Source: Dentipellis sp. KUC8613
Lineage: Eukaryota; Basidiomycota; Agaricomycetes; Russulales; Hericiaceae
Assembly (NCBI GenBank): GCA_002286715.1
Contig: NSJX01000006.1
Coordinates: forward strand, 868,001 to 932,000
Length of the DNA: 64,000 nt
Direction of reading: 5' to 3'
A program made the position numbers and the translations under genes. The notes under the pieces are model-generated. The model was not told the origin of the DNA. It saw only the letters and a list, made by a program, of their open reading frames with translations, and did no database searches. Below, piece by piece: positions 49,647 through 60,484 of the stretch (the first letter of the stretch is position 1; each line of letters begins with the position of its first letter).

Positions 49647-52103
49647 ATGTCTGCCGAGACAGAAAGCTTTGGCTTCCAGGCTGAGATCAGCCAGCTTCTG
49701 GACCTGATTATCAGTAGGTCTCTTTATTTTATGTGGCCCCTACGGATGTACTGACAATGTATCGCAGACACCTTCTACTCTAACAAGGAAATCTTCCTTC
49801 GTGAGATCATCTCCAACGGCTCCGATGCCTTGGACAAGGTCCGCTACGCGTCCCTTACTGACCCCTCGGTTCTCGACACCGAGAAGGATCTCTACATCCG
49901 CATCACCCCCGACAAGGAGAACAGGGTCCTCTCCATCCGTGACACCGGTATCGGTATGACCAAGGCCGACATGGTCAACAACCTCGGTACCATCGCCAAG
50001 TCCGGAACCAAGGTGTGTGGCGCAGCATCTGTTTGCTCTGATCGCGCGATCCTCACAATCTTATCTCGCACAGGGCTTCATGGAGGCTCTCAGTTCCGGT
50101 GCCGATATCTCCATGATCGGTCAATTCGGTGTCGGTTTCTACTCCGCATACCTCGTCGCCGAGCGCGTCCAGGTCATCTCCAAGCACAACGACGATGAGC
50201 AGTACATTTGGGAGTCTGCCGCCGGTGGCACCTTCACTATCACCCCCGACACTGTCAACCCCCCTCTCGGCCGTGGTACCGACATCCGTCTCTTCCTCAA
50301 GGAGGACCAGACTGAGTACCTTGAGGAGAAGCGCATCAAGGACATCGTCAAGAAGCACTCCGAGTTCATCTCCTACCCCATCCAGCTTGTTGTGACCAAG
50401 GAGGTCGAGAAGGTACGAAGATTCCACAGCACTCCTGACGGAACTACCGTTCTGATTGTGAATACAGGAGGTTGAGGACGAGGAGGAAGCCAAGGAGGAT
50501 GAGGGCGACAAGCCCAAGATTGAGGAGGTCGATGACGAGGAGGAGAAGAAGGAGAAGAAGACGCACAAGGTCAAGGAGCAGACTCAGGTCAACGAGGAGC
50601 TCAACAAGACCAAGCCCATCTGGACCCGCAACCCTCAGGACATCACCCCCGAGGAGTACGGTGCCTTCTACAAGAGCCTCACCAACGACTGGGAGGACCA
50701 CCTCGCCGTCAAGCACTTCTCCGTCGAGGGCCAGCTTGAGTTCAAGGCGATCCTCTATGTTCCCAAGCGGTGAGTTTGCTTTCCTAGTTCAACGTGCGCT
50801 ATGGTACTGACAAAAATTGCAGTGCTCCCTTCGACCTCTTCGAGACCAAGAAGAAGCGCAACAACATCAAGCTCTACGTCCGCCGTGTCTTCATCATGGA
50901 CGACTGCGAGGACCTCATTCCCGAGTACCTCAACTTCGTCAAGGGTATCGTCGACTCTGAGGATCTCCCTCTCAACATCTCGCGTGAGACCCTCCAGCAG
51001 AACAAGATCCTCAAGGTCATCCGCAAGCACATCGTCAAGAAGTGCATGGACATGTTCAGCGAGATCGCTGAGGACAAGGACAACTTTGCCAAGTTCTACG
51101 AGGCCTTCGGCAAGAACATCAAGCTCGGTATCCACGAGGACGCGCAGAACCGCAGCAAGCTTGCCGACTTCCTGCGCTACTTCTCCACCAAGTCTGTTGA
51201 CGAGCCCATCTCCTTGAAGGGTAAGCATATATCCTTGTTGTCATTATATTATAACTGTGCCCTCATTCTGACGGCATTCCGTTTTAGACTACATCACCCG
51301 CATGCCCGAGGTCCAGAAGTCCATCTACTACCTGACCGGTGAATCCCTCACCGCCGTCAAGGACTCTCCCTTCCTTGAGGTCCTCAAGAAGAAGGGCTTC
51401 GAAGTCCTTCTCCTCGTTGACCCCATCGACGAGTACGCGATGACCCAGCTCAAGGAGTACGAGGGCCACAAGCTCGTCTCCGTCTCGAAGGAGGGTCTCG
51501 AGCTTGAGGAGACCGAGGAGGAGAAGAAGGCGCGCGAGGAGGAGGCTAAGGAGTACGAGGAGCTCTGCAAGGTCATCAAGGATGCCCTTGGTGAGAAGGT
51601 CGAGAAGGTTGTCGTCTCCAACCGTATCTCCGACTCGCCCTGCGTTCTCGTCACTGGCCAGTTCGGCTGGTCATCCAACATGGTTAGTCCAGTAATTTTT
51701 CTGATTTCCTGAGCAGTGAGCTGATGGTCTTTGTCTTTTATAGGAGCGTATCATGAAGGCGCAGGCTCTTCGTGACTCGTCCATGTCCTCGTACATGGCG
51801 TCGAAGAAGACTCTTGAGCTCAACCCCACGCACCCCATCATCAAGGAGCTCAAGCGCAAGGTCGCTGAAGACAAGGCGGACAAGTCCGTCCGTGACCTCA
51901 CCTACCTTCTCTTCGAGACCGCCCTCCTCACCTCTGGCTTCTCCCTCGAGGAGCCCACGTCGTTCGCCAAGCGCATCCACCGCATGATTGCCCTTGGTCT
52001 CGACGTCGACGAGGAGGAGGAGCCCGCCGCTCCCGCCGCCTCGACAGATGCGCCCCCGCCGCTGGAGGGCGCGTCGACGTCGGCCATGGAGGAGATCGAC
52101 TAG
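49647..52103 (+). CDS. HSP90: Cytosolic chaperone HSP90
   Basis: Seven exons (49647-49713, 49768-50012, 50074-50412, 50468-50769, 50823-51220, 51288-51682, 51744-52103) give 701 residues, the usual size. The N-terminal ATPase domain has [38 protein letters not shown] and [15 protein letters not shown] charged linker ([15 protein letters not shown]) and the middle domain with [17 protein letters not shown] and [13 protein letters not shown] follow. The C-terminus ends SAMEEID instead of the common MEEVD that docks TPR co-chaperones. Two perfect heat-shock elements lie upstream, so heat induction is expected. Confidence 0.98.
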
Positions 52104-53130
52104 ATGACTGGTTCTCGGGTTAGAGCGTGATGTGGATGTGTTGTATTTTCCTTGCTTGTCATGTATTACGCTTTGGTCACGCTGCTTTCCATTCATCTCC
52201 TACTGCATTACATCTACCGTAAATCATCTTCATGTATCTCGTGGGCACCAACAATCGAAGAAGCATTTTCCTTTCACATTTTGTCTTGTGTACGAATGCA
52301 CGTTTGTCGGGAGTTCCATAAGAACTGGTGAACGAAATATATTAATGTCGGTCGATCGGACTGTTCGGTGCGTAGAATCGGCGTTAGCCGACGTGAGGCC
52401 AGAGTCACGAAATAGAACTCTGTTCCTCGAACTTCTCTGTTCAACTAGGATGAACGACCACAAACCTGACACGTTCATCTTACAACGCTCGTCTTGGAAC
52501 GCCTCTTCTCCGAATATCCATAGTACGCAAGCACGTCTACTTACCGGTCTTCGTATGTAATGAGATGAAGCAACGGCAGGGGGACAAGGACGGTGATGAC
52601 CATGGGAGGATTGGTCGGCCGTCTTCAAATAGACAGGCGGTTCAACACGGCGGCAGTCCATAATTAGACCGCAGAAGTATCTTCGTCGGACCTGTGACTT
52701 CCTGACGTCTGTTTCTATGGATAGATAGCACTCAAAGTCACGATGCCAGAGGTAAGTCCTGCATTCATGCGAACGTACGATCATCTGCTCACCACAGTCT
52801 GTGCTGTCAATTGCCTCCAGCCCCTTTTACGCAGCCCAAGACCTTCGTTTTACAGCATGCAGCGCTCTGTTCACGAGCACTAGACATGCCGACGGCTCGC
52901 ACTTGATGAAGAGCATATTATTGTGGAGCAAGGAAATTCTTCGGATGCAACGAATTTCGGAAGACCTGCACGCCCATTGGCTTTCCCCAGCCTTCCCCGC
53001 ACTACGTCGTGCCGCATCCGGGTTCTTTTCGGCTCAACCCAGTCCAAAGGCGACCCCACTTTTTTTAGCCCATGGACTTGATCCTCCACTCGCCTCTTCG
53101 ACGATGCGCGCGCGAGCGGGTGTTCTCTTC

Positions 53131-53136
53131 GCGGGG
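53131..53136 (+). promoter_or_regulatory. Candidate CreA/Cre1 site
   Basis: GCGGGG fits SYGGRG. The word is short and frequent in GC-rich DNA, so only its position 330 bp upstream of a cellulase gene makes it worth noting. Confidence 0.3.
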
Positions 53137-53304
53137 GCGAGATGCGAAGGACAAGGCCAAGTCTCGGATTATCACTGGCGGATTCTCCGCGAAATCTGCC
53201 CGAGGGCGGCGCACGGCGCACGTTGGGCGTCGAGAATACGATGGGGCACATCTGGACTATGCATTCTCGGCGAGCAGAGTGCCAGTTTTTCTCCGTGGTT
53301 GGGC

Positions 53305-53311
53305 TATATAA
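53305..53311 (+). promoter_or_regulatory. TATA box of the cellobiohydrolase gene
   Basis: TATATAA about 155 bp before the ATG in otherwise GC-rich sequence. Confidence 0.55.
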
Positions 53312-53466
53312 ACTGGGGCGTCTTGCTCTCGGTCCTGCATCAGCTCAACTGCATCTACAAGTTGGTCTGATTCCTCCAGGCGATACTCAAGAATCGCGAC
53401 TTTGATGTGAGCATTTTGTTCACTGTTCTGCTTGCGACGGTGCTCATGCTTGGGTTGATACAGACA

Positions 53467-55185
53467 ATGTTCCCTGCGGCAGCACTCCTCTCTCTGTCGC
53501 TCGCGGCTTTCGCCCGGGCTCAGCAAATCGGCACTCAGACTCCTGAGGTCCACCCCAGCCTCACCTGGCAGACATGCACGGCCGACGGCTCCTGCACCAA
53601 CAACGACGGCAGCGTCGTGCTCGACGCCAACTGGCGCTGGCTGCACACCACCAGGTGAACCATACCAATTTCCTTCTCTCCTGATACATGCGCTAATACG
53701 CCTGCTGCAGCGGCTACACCAACTGCTACACCGGTAACACCTGGGACACGTCCCTGTGCCCCGACCCGACCACTTGCGCGTCCAACTGCGCGCTCGACGG
53801 TGCGGACTACACGGGCACGTACGGCGTCACGACGACCGGCAACTCGCTCAAGCTCAACTTTGTCACGAACGGCGCGAACAAGAACGTCGGCTCGCGCCTC
53901 TACCTCATGGCCAGCGACACCGAGTACGAGATGTTCAAGCTGCTGAACCAGGAGTTCACCTTTGACGTCGACGTCTCCAACCTCGGCTGCGGTCTCAACG
54001 GCGCGCTTTACTTCTCCGAGATGGACGCCGACGGTGGTGTGTCCAAGTACCCCACCAACAAGGCCGGTGCGCAGTACGGTACTGGCTACTGCGACTCGCA
54101 GTGCCCGCGCGACCTCAAGTTCATCAACGGCGCCGTACGTCTCTCTCGATTTTGTGGTAATCAATACACTCATTTTCCGCTCACAGGCCAACGTCCTCAA
54201 CTGGACCGCCGATGCCAACTCGGCCAACTCTGGCACTGGCGAGTACGGCTCGTGCTGTAACGAGATGGACGTTTGGGAGGCCAACTCGTTCTCGGCGGCG
54301 TACACCCCCCACCCCTGCTCCGTCGACGGCCAGACGCAGTGCTCTGGTGACGACTGCGGCAGCCCCGACCGGTACGCCGGAGTCTGCGACCCCGACGGCT
54401 GCGACTTCAACTCGTTCCGCATGGGCGACACGACCTTCTACGGTTCCGGCATGACGGTCGACACCACCCAGCCCTTCACTGTCGTCACCCAGTTCTTGAC
54501 CTCGGACAACACGACGACCGGCACGCTCTCTGAAATCCGCCGCATCTACGTGCAGAACGGCAAGGTGATCCAGAACAGCAACTCGAACATCGCCGGCGTC
54601 GACGCCGTCAACTCGATCACCGAGGACTTCTGCACCCAGCAGAAGACCGCGTTCGGCGACACGAACGACTTTGAGAACCACGGCGGGCTGCAGCAGATGG
54701 GCGAGGCGTTCGCCAAGGGCATGGTCCTCGTGCTCTCCGTCTGGGACGACTACGCCGCGAACATGCTCTGGCTCGACTCGGACTACCCCACGGACGCGGA
54801 CGCTTCCTCCCCCGGTGTGGCCCGCGGCACCTGCGCCACCACGTCCGGTGTCCCCGCCGACGTCGAGTCCTCGGAGGCCAACGACTCGGTCACGTTCTCG
54901 AACATCCGCTTTGGCCCCATTGGCTCCACGTTCAGCTCGTCTGGCTCTGGCTCGTCCGGCGGTTCGTCCGGCGGCAGCGGCGGCTCCCCCAGCTCGACCG
55001 CGTCCGCCCCCGCCGCTACCCAGACCAAGTACGGTCAATGGTGAGTGCTGCTCTGGGCGCCCGATGTCACTGCCGATACTGATTTGGTCATTTGCAGCGG
55101 TGGCCAGGGCTGGACCGGCCCCACGGCGTGCGCGTCGGGCTCGACCTGCACTTCATCGAGCCAGTACTACAGCCAGTGCCTGTAA
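53467..55185 (+). CDS. Secreted GH7 cellobiohydrolase with C-terminal CBM1
   Basis: Reducing-end-acting cellobiohydrolase (Cel7A type). Four exons (53467-53654, 53711-54134, 54187-55040, 55098-55185) give 517 residues. A signal peptide ([18 protein letters not shown]) precedes [17 protein letters not shown], the mature N-terminus of GH7. The catalytic motif is [10 protein letters not shown], with the first Glu as nucleophile, Asp between and the second Glu as acid/base. The loop-rich, Cys-rich body indicates a tunnel-type CBH rather than an endoglucanase. A Ser/Gly linker (about 40 residues) leads to a CBM1, [15 protein letters not shown]...YYSQCL, whose tip is split by an intron. It is the only clear plant-wall enzyme here. 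Confidence 0.97.
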
Positions 55186-56140
55186 AGACGCGGCCGTCGA
55201 CGTGGACGTTGATCGCGCAAAATTTCTGATTGATTTTTTATATGCATGACGAGGATGGACGCGATGAACGGGGTGCACGGGGCACAGTAAAGTGGGATTT
55301 GTGTAAAACTGTGTACATCGTTGTGGCCGATAAATTCGATAACGACTAGTTATCGAACCCTCTGCTCTGCTCGGGTGCCGGGCCGACCGACGTGCGATCT
55401 TGATTATCAGGAACTCCAGGGGCCAGCGTGATTAGTTGTGTCGCGTGGACAGATAAGTAGATGAGCAGCAACTGACGGAGGAAAATCGATAGTTCGATAA
55501 AGCACTAGCGCATGACCCCGCGGGCTGGCGCTGGGGTTCTGAAGCGCGATCTCCCGAGCAGGGCGGCGAGCGCGGGCGACCGCCGAGGAGGAGGAGAACA
55601 GGGCGGTGACAGATGGCACGGAGAACAAGGACAGCGATGCACGCTGCTACGAGGCGTCAGAAGGGGCAGTTTCCATTCCGGGTTACTTGGGCGACGTGTG
55701 CACCGCGTCGTGTCGTGTGCGCGCGGCGGTGATATTCGCATGCGCGTAACGTTGACTCGCGGAAGTACCCACGGAGGAGAACAAAAGGATCGGGGACAGA
55801 CGTAGAGATGGAGACGTAGCCGAGAAAGCAAGAAGGGGAGGCATTGTTCTGAGAGAACAAAAGAGATGCGAAGAACGATCATGCACGGCGTTGAGCGAGC
55901 CGAGGACGAGCAGGGACACGGCGCGTGGACCAATGAGTCAGCGCGCCGCCGAATTGGGACGACTGGGAGCACGGGCTGGATTCGGTCATCATCCGTCTTG
56001 TCTTTCCATTGTTCTCTTAATCTGCCCCTTCACACTCTCCTACCCCCTCTACCTTAAAGCCTCCCCCCATTGTTGTATCCATATCTCTCATTCTTACCCC
56101 CCTCTCTCTCTTCCATCCCCATTGTCCTCGTCCATCCCCA
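55186..56140. other. Intergenic region downstream of cellobiohydrolase
   Basis: Contains the 3' end of the cellulase gene and the leader of the small gene at 56141. Open frames on both strands lack any recognisable protein. From about 55990 the plus strand becomes strongly pyrimidine-rich. Confidence 0.45.
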
Positions 56141-56947
56141 ATGGCCCCCATTGTCGCTCCCCAGCCCCGCAGGCTCAAGCCGTCTCCACCCATCGCCTCT
56201 CCATCGGACCCCTTCCCCTCCATTGTCTCCCTCGCCGACGACCCGTTCATCGTCAGTTTACCTTTCCTTCCTTAGATCGTCGTCCATCCCTAATTTTTCT
56301 ACCCCCTTGCAGTCCAAGACACCAAATGAGAATTTCCCCGAAAGCTTTCATCTCAAGTCCCCGTTTCGCATTCAGCCTCGTGTCAAGCGCAGCATCGTCA
56401 GTCCATCTCCCCCATTTTTGCTCTCGCTTGGCTCGCTCACGCCTGTATACAGATTAACAAGTCACCCACACCTTGTAGCACTACCAATATCGCCTCTAGC
56501 CTCCTCCCTTTCCAGACGCCACGTCCATCTCGCCGTCAGCATCGTCATTGCTGCCATCGGGACTGCCCTATCACTTCGCGTTCGCTGGTACCCTTCGACG
56601 ATCTCCCATGGTCCTCGGCGCTTCTTCAGCCTCCTGCCGGATTTGACGCCTTCGACATTGCCGATCTGTCTCAGCTCGCTGTCGAGCCTTCAGGCGCCAT
56701 CGCCTCTGATGGTCCTGGTCCCATCCGTCACCGCCGCGCATCCCTACGTTCCGCACCTCTCGGCCGCTCACATAGTCGCTCGCGCTCTCCTCAGCGCTTG
56801 GAGTCTTTCTCGTCGTGGATTGGAGCGCGCAACCCCACGCTTTCCCAGCCGCCGCACACGCCTCCACCACGTTTCCCGCCTCCCGCAGAGGTCAAGTTCT
56901 GGAATCTGATGCCCGTCATGACGCCCGCGCCGGCACCATCGACCTGA
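56141..56947 (+). CDS. Small Pro/Ser-rich protein, unknown function
   Basis: Three exons (56141-56251, 56313-56396, 56453-56947) splice in phase 0 to 229 residues with no internal stop. The first exon reads MAPIVAPQPRRLKPSPPIAS...SLADDPFI, the second SKTPNENFPESFHLKSPFRI. The third has an Arg/His-rich stretch, then VPFDDLPWSSALLQPPAGFDAFDIADLS, a GRSHSRSRSPQR segment, and ends KFWNLMPVMTPAPAPST. The introns (GTCAGT...GCAG and GTCAGT...ACAG) are of normal size. No family recognised. The ordered short motifs FDDLPW, SFSSWIG and KFWNLMP suggest a real, mostly disordered protein. The last exon has no early methionine and is easily missed. Confidence 0.6.
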
Positions 56948-57998
56948 GCAAAGTCGGCATTCCACGCCTCGGGAGCCGCCGGTTCGGTACCACGTTTCAG
57001 CATTGAGGCGCAGTCTTCTGCCATCATAACACGTTTCATTGCTTCCCAGCCTTCTCTGCATCACCCATCCTCGTCCATCGGCATCAGTCTCGCATCAGTA
57101 TCGACTTGCATCACCGCTCGCAATGTCTGCCTTTTCTGTCCACCTTATTCCCCCATTCTCTCGCAATTCTCAGGGGAGTCACCACCATTCCACGCCCGTC
57201 ACGTCGCAAACGATTGCAACGCATCATCTATCGTATATGGACCAACATCTGCATTTTCTACTTATCGTCTCATCCCTCCACGATATCTGTCTTCTCATGT
57301 TATCGAACCTTTGTGCTAATCGTACTTAAATCTCGTGTTTGCTTTACTTCGCATCGCTGCCCCATCCATGCTTCGCTATCGGTTCCAGCTGTGACATATT
57401 CCGTTTCATTCCATGTATCCACCACCCCTCCCCCTTCTATGCTCCCCTCCCTCCCCCCACACAGCGAAGTTCAGCAACCTAGTGTTGTTACCTGTCTAAC
57501 GCCATCTTAATTTTATTTCAGTGTCGGCCATATTTAGTAGCATTTGTTCCTCCATCGACATGCCTCTCTCTCCTATTATTTCCCGCTCCTGTCGCTCTGT
57601 TTCTGTCTCCGTTGAATGTTCACGTTGTTTCTCTGCACGTACTGTACCGTTTTCCGTCCATGCCATGCTTTACCGATACGGTTATGTTAACCCTACGAAA
57701 TATTGCCGTAGACTATTGGCAGCCCGCATCTCGATTGAGGTGCCGACGTCGTTGCTTGTAGTCGGGCATATGTATAATGATCAGACTGGTTCTCACATAT
57801 GCGTTCGAGCAGGAGGAACGTTGGTCCACAAGTCTTTCCTAGTTCCCGATATAACGGTGCAAAAAGACTGAAATCCAAGCCACAGCACTCCGCCGCAAGG
57901 GTCCGCATGAACGCCTCGCCCGGGCCCCTGTGCGGTGACTTGCAAAAATTTGGCGCTGCTTGTCAGTGCGCTGCCGCGGCTGAACCCAACAAAAAGTG
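56948..57998. other. Pyrimidine-rich 3' region
   Basis: A long C/T-rich plus strand continues to about 57,660 without a credible protein. It may be a long 3' untranslated region of the gene before it or a non-coding transcript; I see nothing else. Confidence 0.35.
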
Positions 57999-58091
57999 CG
58001 TCACCTGAGCGATTCGAACACTCGCGGGCAAAGCCCAACCGCTGAGATGCTTTTTAGCAGGCGATCCCGTTAACCACTCCGGCAAAGTGAC
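57999..58091 (-). tRNA. tRNA-Ser (anticodon GCU) with 11-nt intron, copy 1
   Basis: Read on the minus strand, GTCACTT pairs with AGGTGAC. The D-arm is followed by the anticodon loop CTGCTA, an 11-nt intron after position 37, a long variable arm (GGGC-TTT-GCCC) typical of class II tRNA, and a T-arm around TTCGAAT. Removing the intron restores the anticodon stem ATCGC/GCGGT and leaves 82 nt. A TTTTT Pol III terminator follows. Confidence 0.92.
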
Positions 58092-58743
58092 CTATAACGG
58101 AAGCAACTGTAGTTCGACACGATCCGATGGGGGCGCCTCGAAGAGCTCGTGTGGCCGACTGAGAGCAGAGCGAAAGTGCACCAAGGCAGACCGGATAAAT
58201 CTGCATTCGAGGTATTGGCTGATCATGGGACTCGGGAACAGTCGTCAGTCGTGCCCCGTGGGCCTAGAGCGGTGGATTGGGATGGCGGAGGACGTAAAAA
58301 GGCGTCACGGTAGGCTCGAACCTACCGTCATCGGGGGAGGCCTAGACCGTCTAGGTTAGACGTGCCTTCTTGCACTCGAACCAACTCGGCCACCAAGCAA
58401 GAAATTGCGAATTCCGGTGGATGAACAGTATACGATAAAGAATGGACGTACATTGCGTCATAGCTGCAGCATGTCCGATAGGAAAATGACTCCGGGACGT
58501 GTCCCCTGTGCGGCCAAGTACTGGCACCGTGCACCAGCGTGTTCACACATCCCACCATTAAATTCGTGACTATATCCTGGTTTCTCCATCGCTAGTCTCT
58601 GCAATATCGCTGCGCGTCGTTCCCAATCTCTTGAAATCCAACGGCACGCCACATCCCCGATTCGTTCACCCGTGTGTGTTCTCTTCTGACTCCCATAAGA
58701 TATATGGTCGCTCAATCTCATCTCAACTCGCACAGGTTCAGCC
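58092..58743. other. Spacer with tRNA-like remnant upstream of SER1
   Basis: Contains an A-box-like and B-box-like pair on the minus strand (about 58290-58395) followed by a T-run, but the arms do not fold as a tRNA. The right part should be the SER1 promoter. Confidence 0.35.
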
Positions 58744-60032
58744 ATGGCATCGAACCGTGTCATAAACTTCGGCGCTGGCCCCTCAGCCCTCCCAACATCC
58801 GTGCTTGAAAAGGCAGCGCAAGGCCTGTTCGACTTCAACGGCACCGGCATCGGCATTGCCGAGATCTCGCACCGGTCCAAGGAGTTCACCGCGTTCATCG
58901 CCAACCTCGAGTCCCTCATCCGCACGCAGCTCGATGTGCCATCCACGCACTCGATCCTCTTCACCCAGGGCGGCGGCTCCATGCAGTTCTCCGCCGTCGT
59001 GCTCAACCTGCTCGCACGGCACCGCCTGCTGCACCCGCAGCTCGCGGACGAGGATCGCGTGCTCGACTACGTCGTCACGGGCTCCTGGAGCAAGAAGGCA
59101 ATGGAGGAGGCTCTGCGCCTCGGCGGCGGCACTGTGCACGCCGCCGTCGACGCGCGCAAGTACTCTATCGACAGCAAGTCGTTCGACAACATCCCCCCGC
59201 ACAGCGAGTACGCGTTCTCCCCCGATCCCGCGCTCATCTACTACTGCGAGAACGAGACCGTCGACGGCGTCGAGTTCTCCCACGACGACGCCGCGCCCAC
59301 GTCCTTCCCGTTCCACCTCCTCCAGCAGGGCGGCCTCCAGCCCCTCGTCGCGGACTACTCCTCGTCGTTCATGTGCCGCCCGATCCCGCATCTTGCGGAC
59401 CACGCGGTCATTTTCGCCGGCGCGCAGAAGAATATCGGTCCTGCGGGCTTGACGATCCTCATTGTGCGCCAGGACTGCATCGTCGACGTCGATGCGGCGG
59501 CCAAGCTCGGTGCACAGCCCGTGCCCCTGACGCTCGCCTACAAGACGCTGTTCGACAGCAAGAGTCTGTATAACACCCCCTCCGTGCTCCCGGTGTACAT
59601 CTCTGGTCTTGTCCTGGAGCGCATGGCCGAGCTGGGCGGGCTCAAGTACTATGAGGCCCTGAACAAGCGCAAGGCGGAGAAGATGTATGGTGTTGTGCGG
59701 AAGGGAGAGGAGAAGGGTGTGCTCCGGAGGAAAGTGCAGGAAAACTCGGCGAGCTGGATGAATGTCGTGTTCTCGGCGCTTGGTGACGGTGCGGAGCATC
59801 GATTTTTGGAGGGAGCCGAGAAGGAGGGTATGAAAGGTCTCAAAGGCCACCGGTGAGATTTTATATATTCTACCGCTCATTTTTCGGTTCTCACTCATCA
59901 TCTGGTAGGTCTGTTGGAGGCATCCGTGTGTCTCTATACAACGCAATCACCGAAGAAGACGTCGACAAGCTCGTCGCTTATATCGAACGGTTTATCGCCG
60001 AGGAGGAAACGCGCAAAACCCAGGCGCAATAA
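58744..60032 (+). CDS. SER1: Phosphoserine aminotransferase
   Basis: PLP enzyme of serine synthesis converting 3-phosphohydroxypyruvate and glutamate to phosphoserine and 2-oxoglutarate. Two exons (58744-59852, 59909-60032) give 410 residues. Landmarks are VINFGAGPSALPTSVLE, GIAEISHRSKEF, LFTQGGGSMQFSAV, VVTGSWSKKAMEEA, YYCENETVDGVEF, and the PLP lysine in FAGAQKNIGPAGLTILIVR. SLYNTPSVLPVYI and VGGIRVSLYNAI also match. It is flanked on both sides by tRNA-Ser genes. Confidence 0.97.
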
Positions 60033-60275
60033 ATGTATCAATCGTTGTATGGGTGTAAAAATAGCGGCAGTGTATTACCGTGTAATACCAGTAGCAAGCA
60101 CAGCTGTATTCAACTCCAGTTGCCAGTTCCATGAGAAGACTTGTTGCATCCTGCGAGAGGGATAAACAGCTGGCAAATGTCGTCCCTTTTTTCTTTGTTT
60201 TATGAAGAGATTCCACACACCCTGGAGCGAGAGTATCTGAGCCTCCGAAGCCTGAGCCATGCGGAAGAAAAAGTG

Positions 60276-60368
60276 CGTCACCTGAGCGATTCGAACACTC
60301 GCGGGCAAAGCCCAACCGCTGGAATGCTTCTTAGCAGGCGATCCCGTTAACCACTCCGGCAAAGTGAC
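60276..60368 (-). tRNA. tRNA-Ser (anticodon GCU) with 11-nt intron, copy 2
   Basis: Identical to copy 1 in the mature part that can be compared; the 11-nt intron differs at several positions (AGAAGCATTCC against AAAAGCATCTC). It has the same acceptor, variable arm and T-arm, and a TTTTT terminator follows. Confidence 0.92.
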
Positions 60369-60484
60369 CACGGAAATAGCATCATACGATGCCGTAGTAA
60401 TTCAGAAGGCCATCGAAACAGCCTGAGAAGCTGGTCAGATCTTCAGAAGCTTTCAACAAGTCCTCCACCATCGAAAGAGGCACT

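Larger units (their letters stand above)
52104..53466. other. HSP90 3' region and cellobiohydrolase promoter
   Basis: About 1.36 kb without a gene. The right end shows a TATATAA box at 53305-53311 and a GCGGGG word at 53131-53136, matching the consensus (SYGGRG) of the fungal carbon-catabolite repressor CreA/Cre1. Confidence 0.5.

Noticed and set aside
55505..55972. 155-residue minus-strand frame downstream of the cellulase
   Set aside because: Arg/Pro/Ser/Cys-rich without motifs and typical of GC-rich non-coding DNA.
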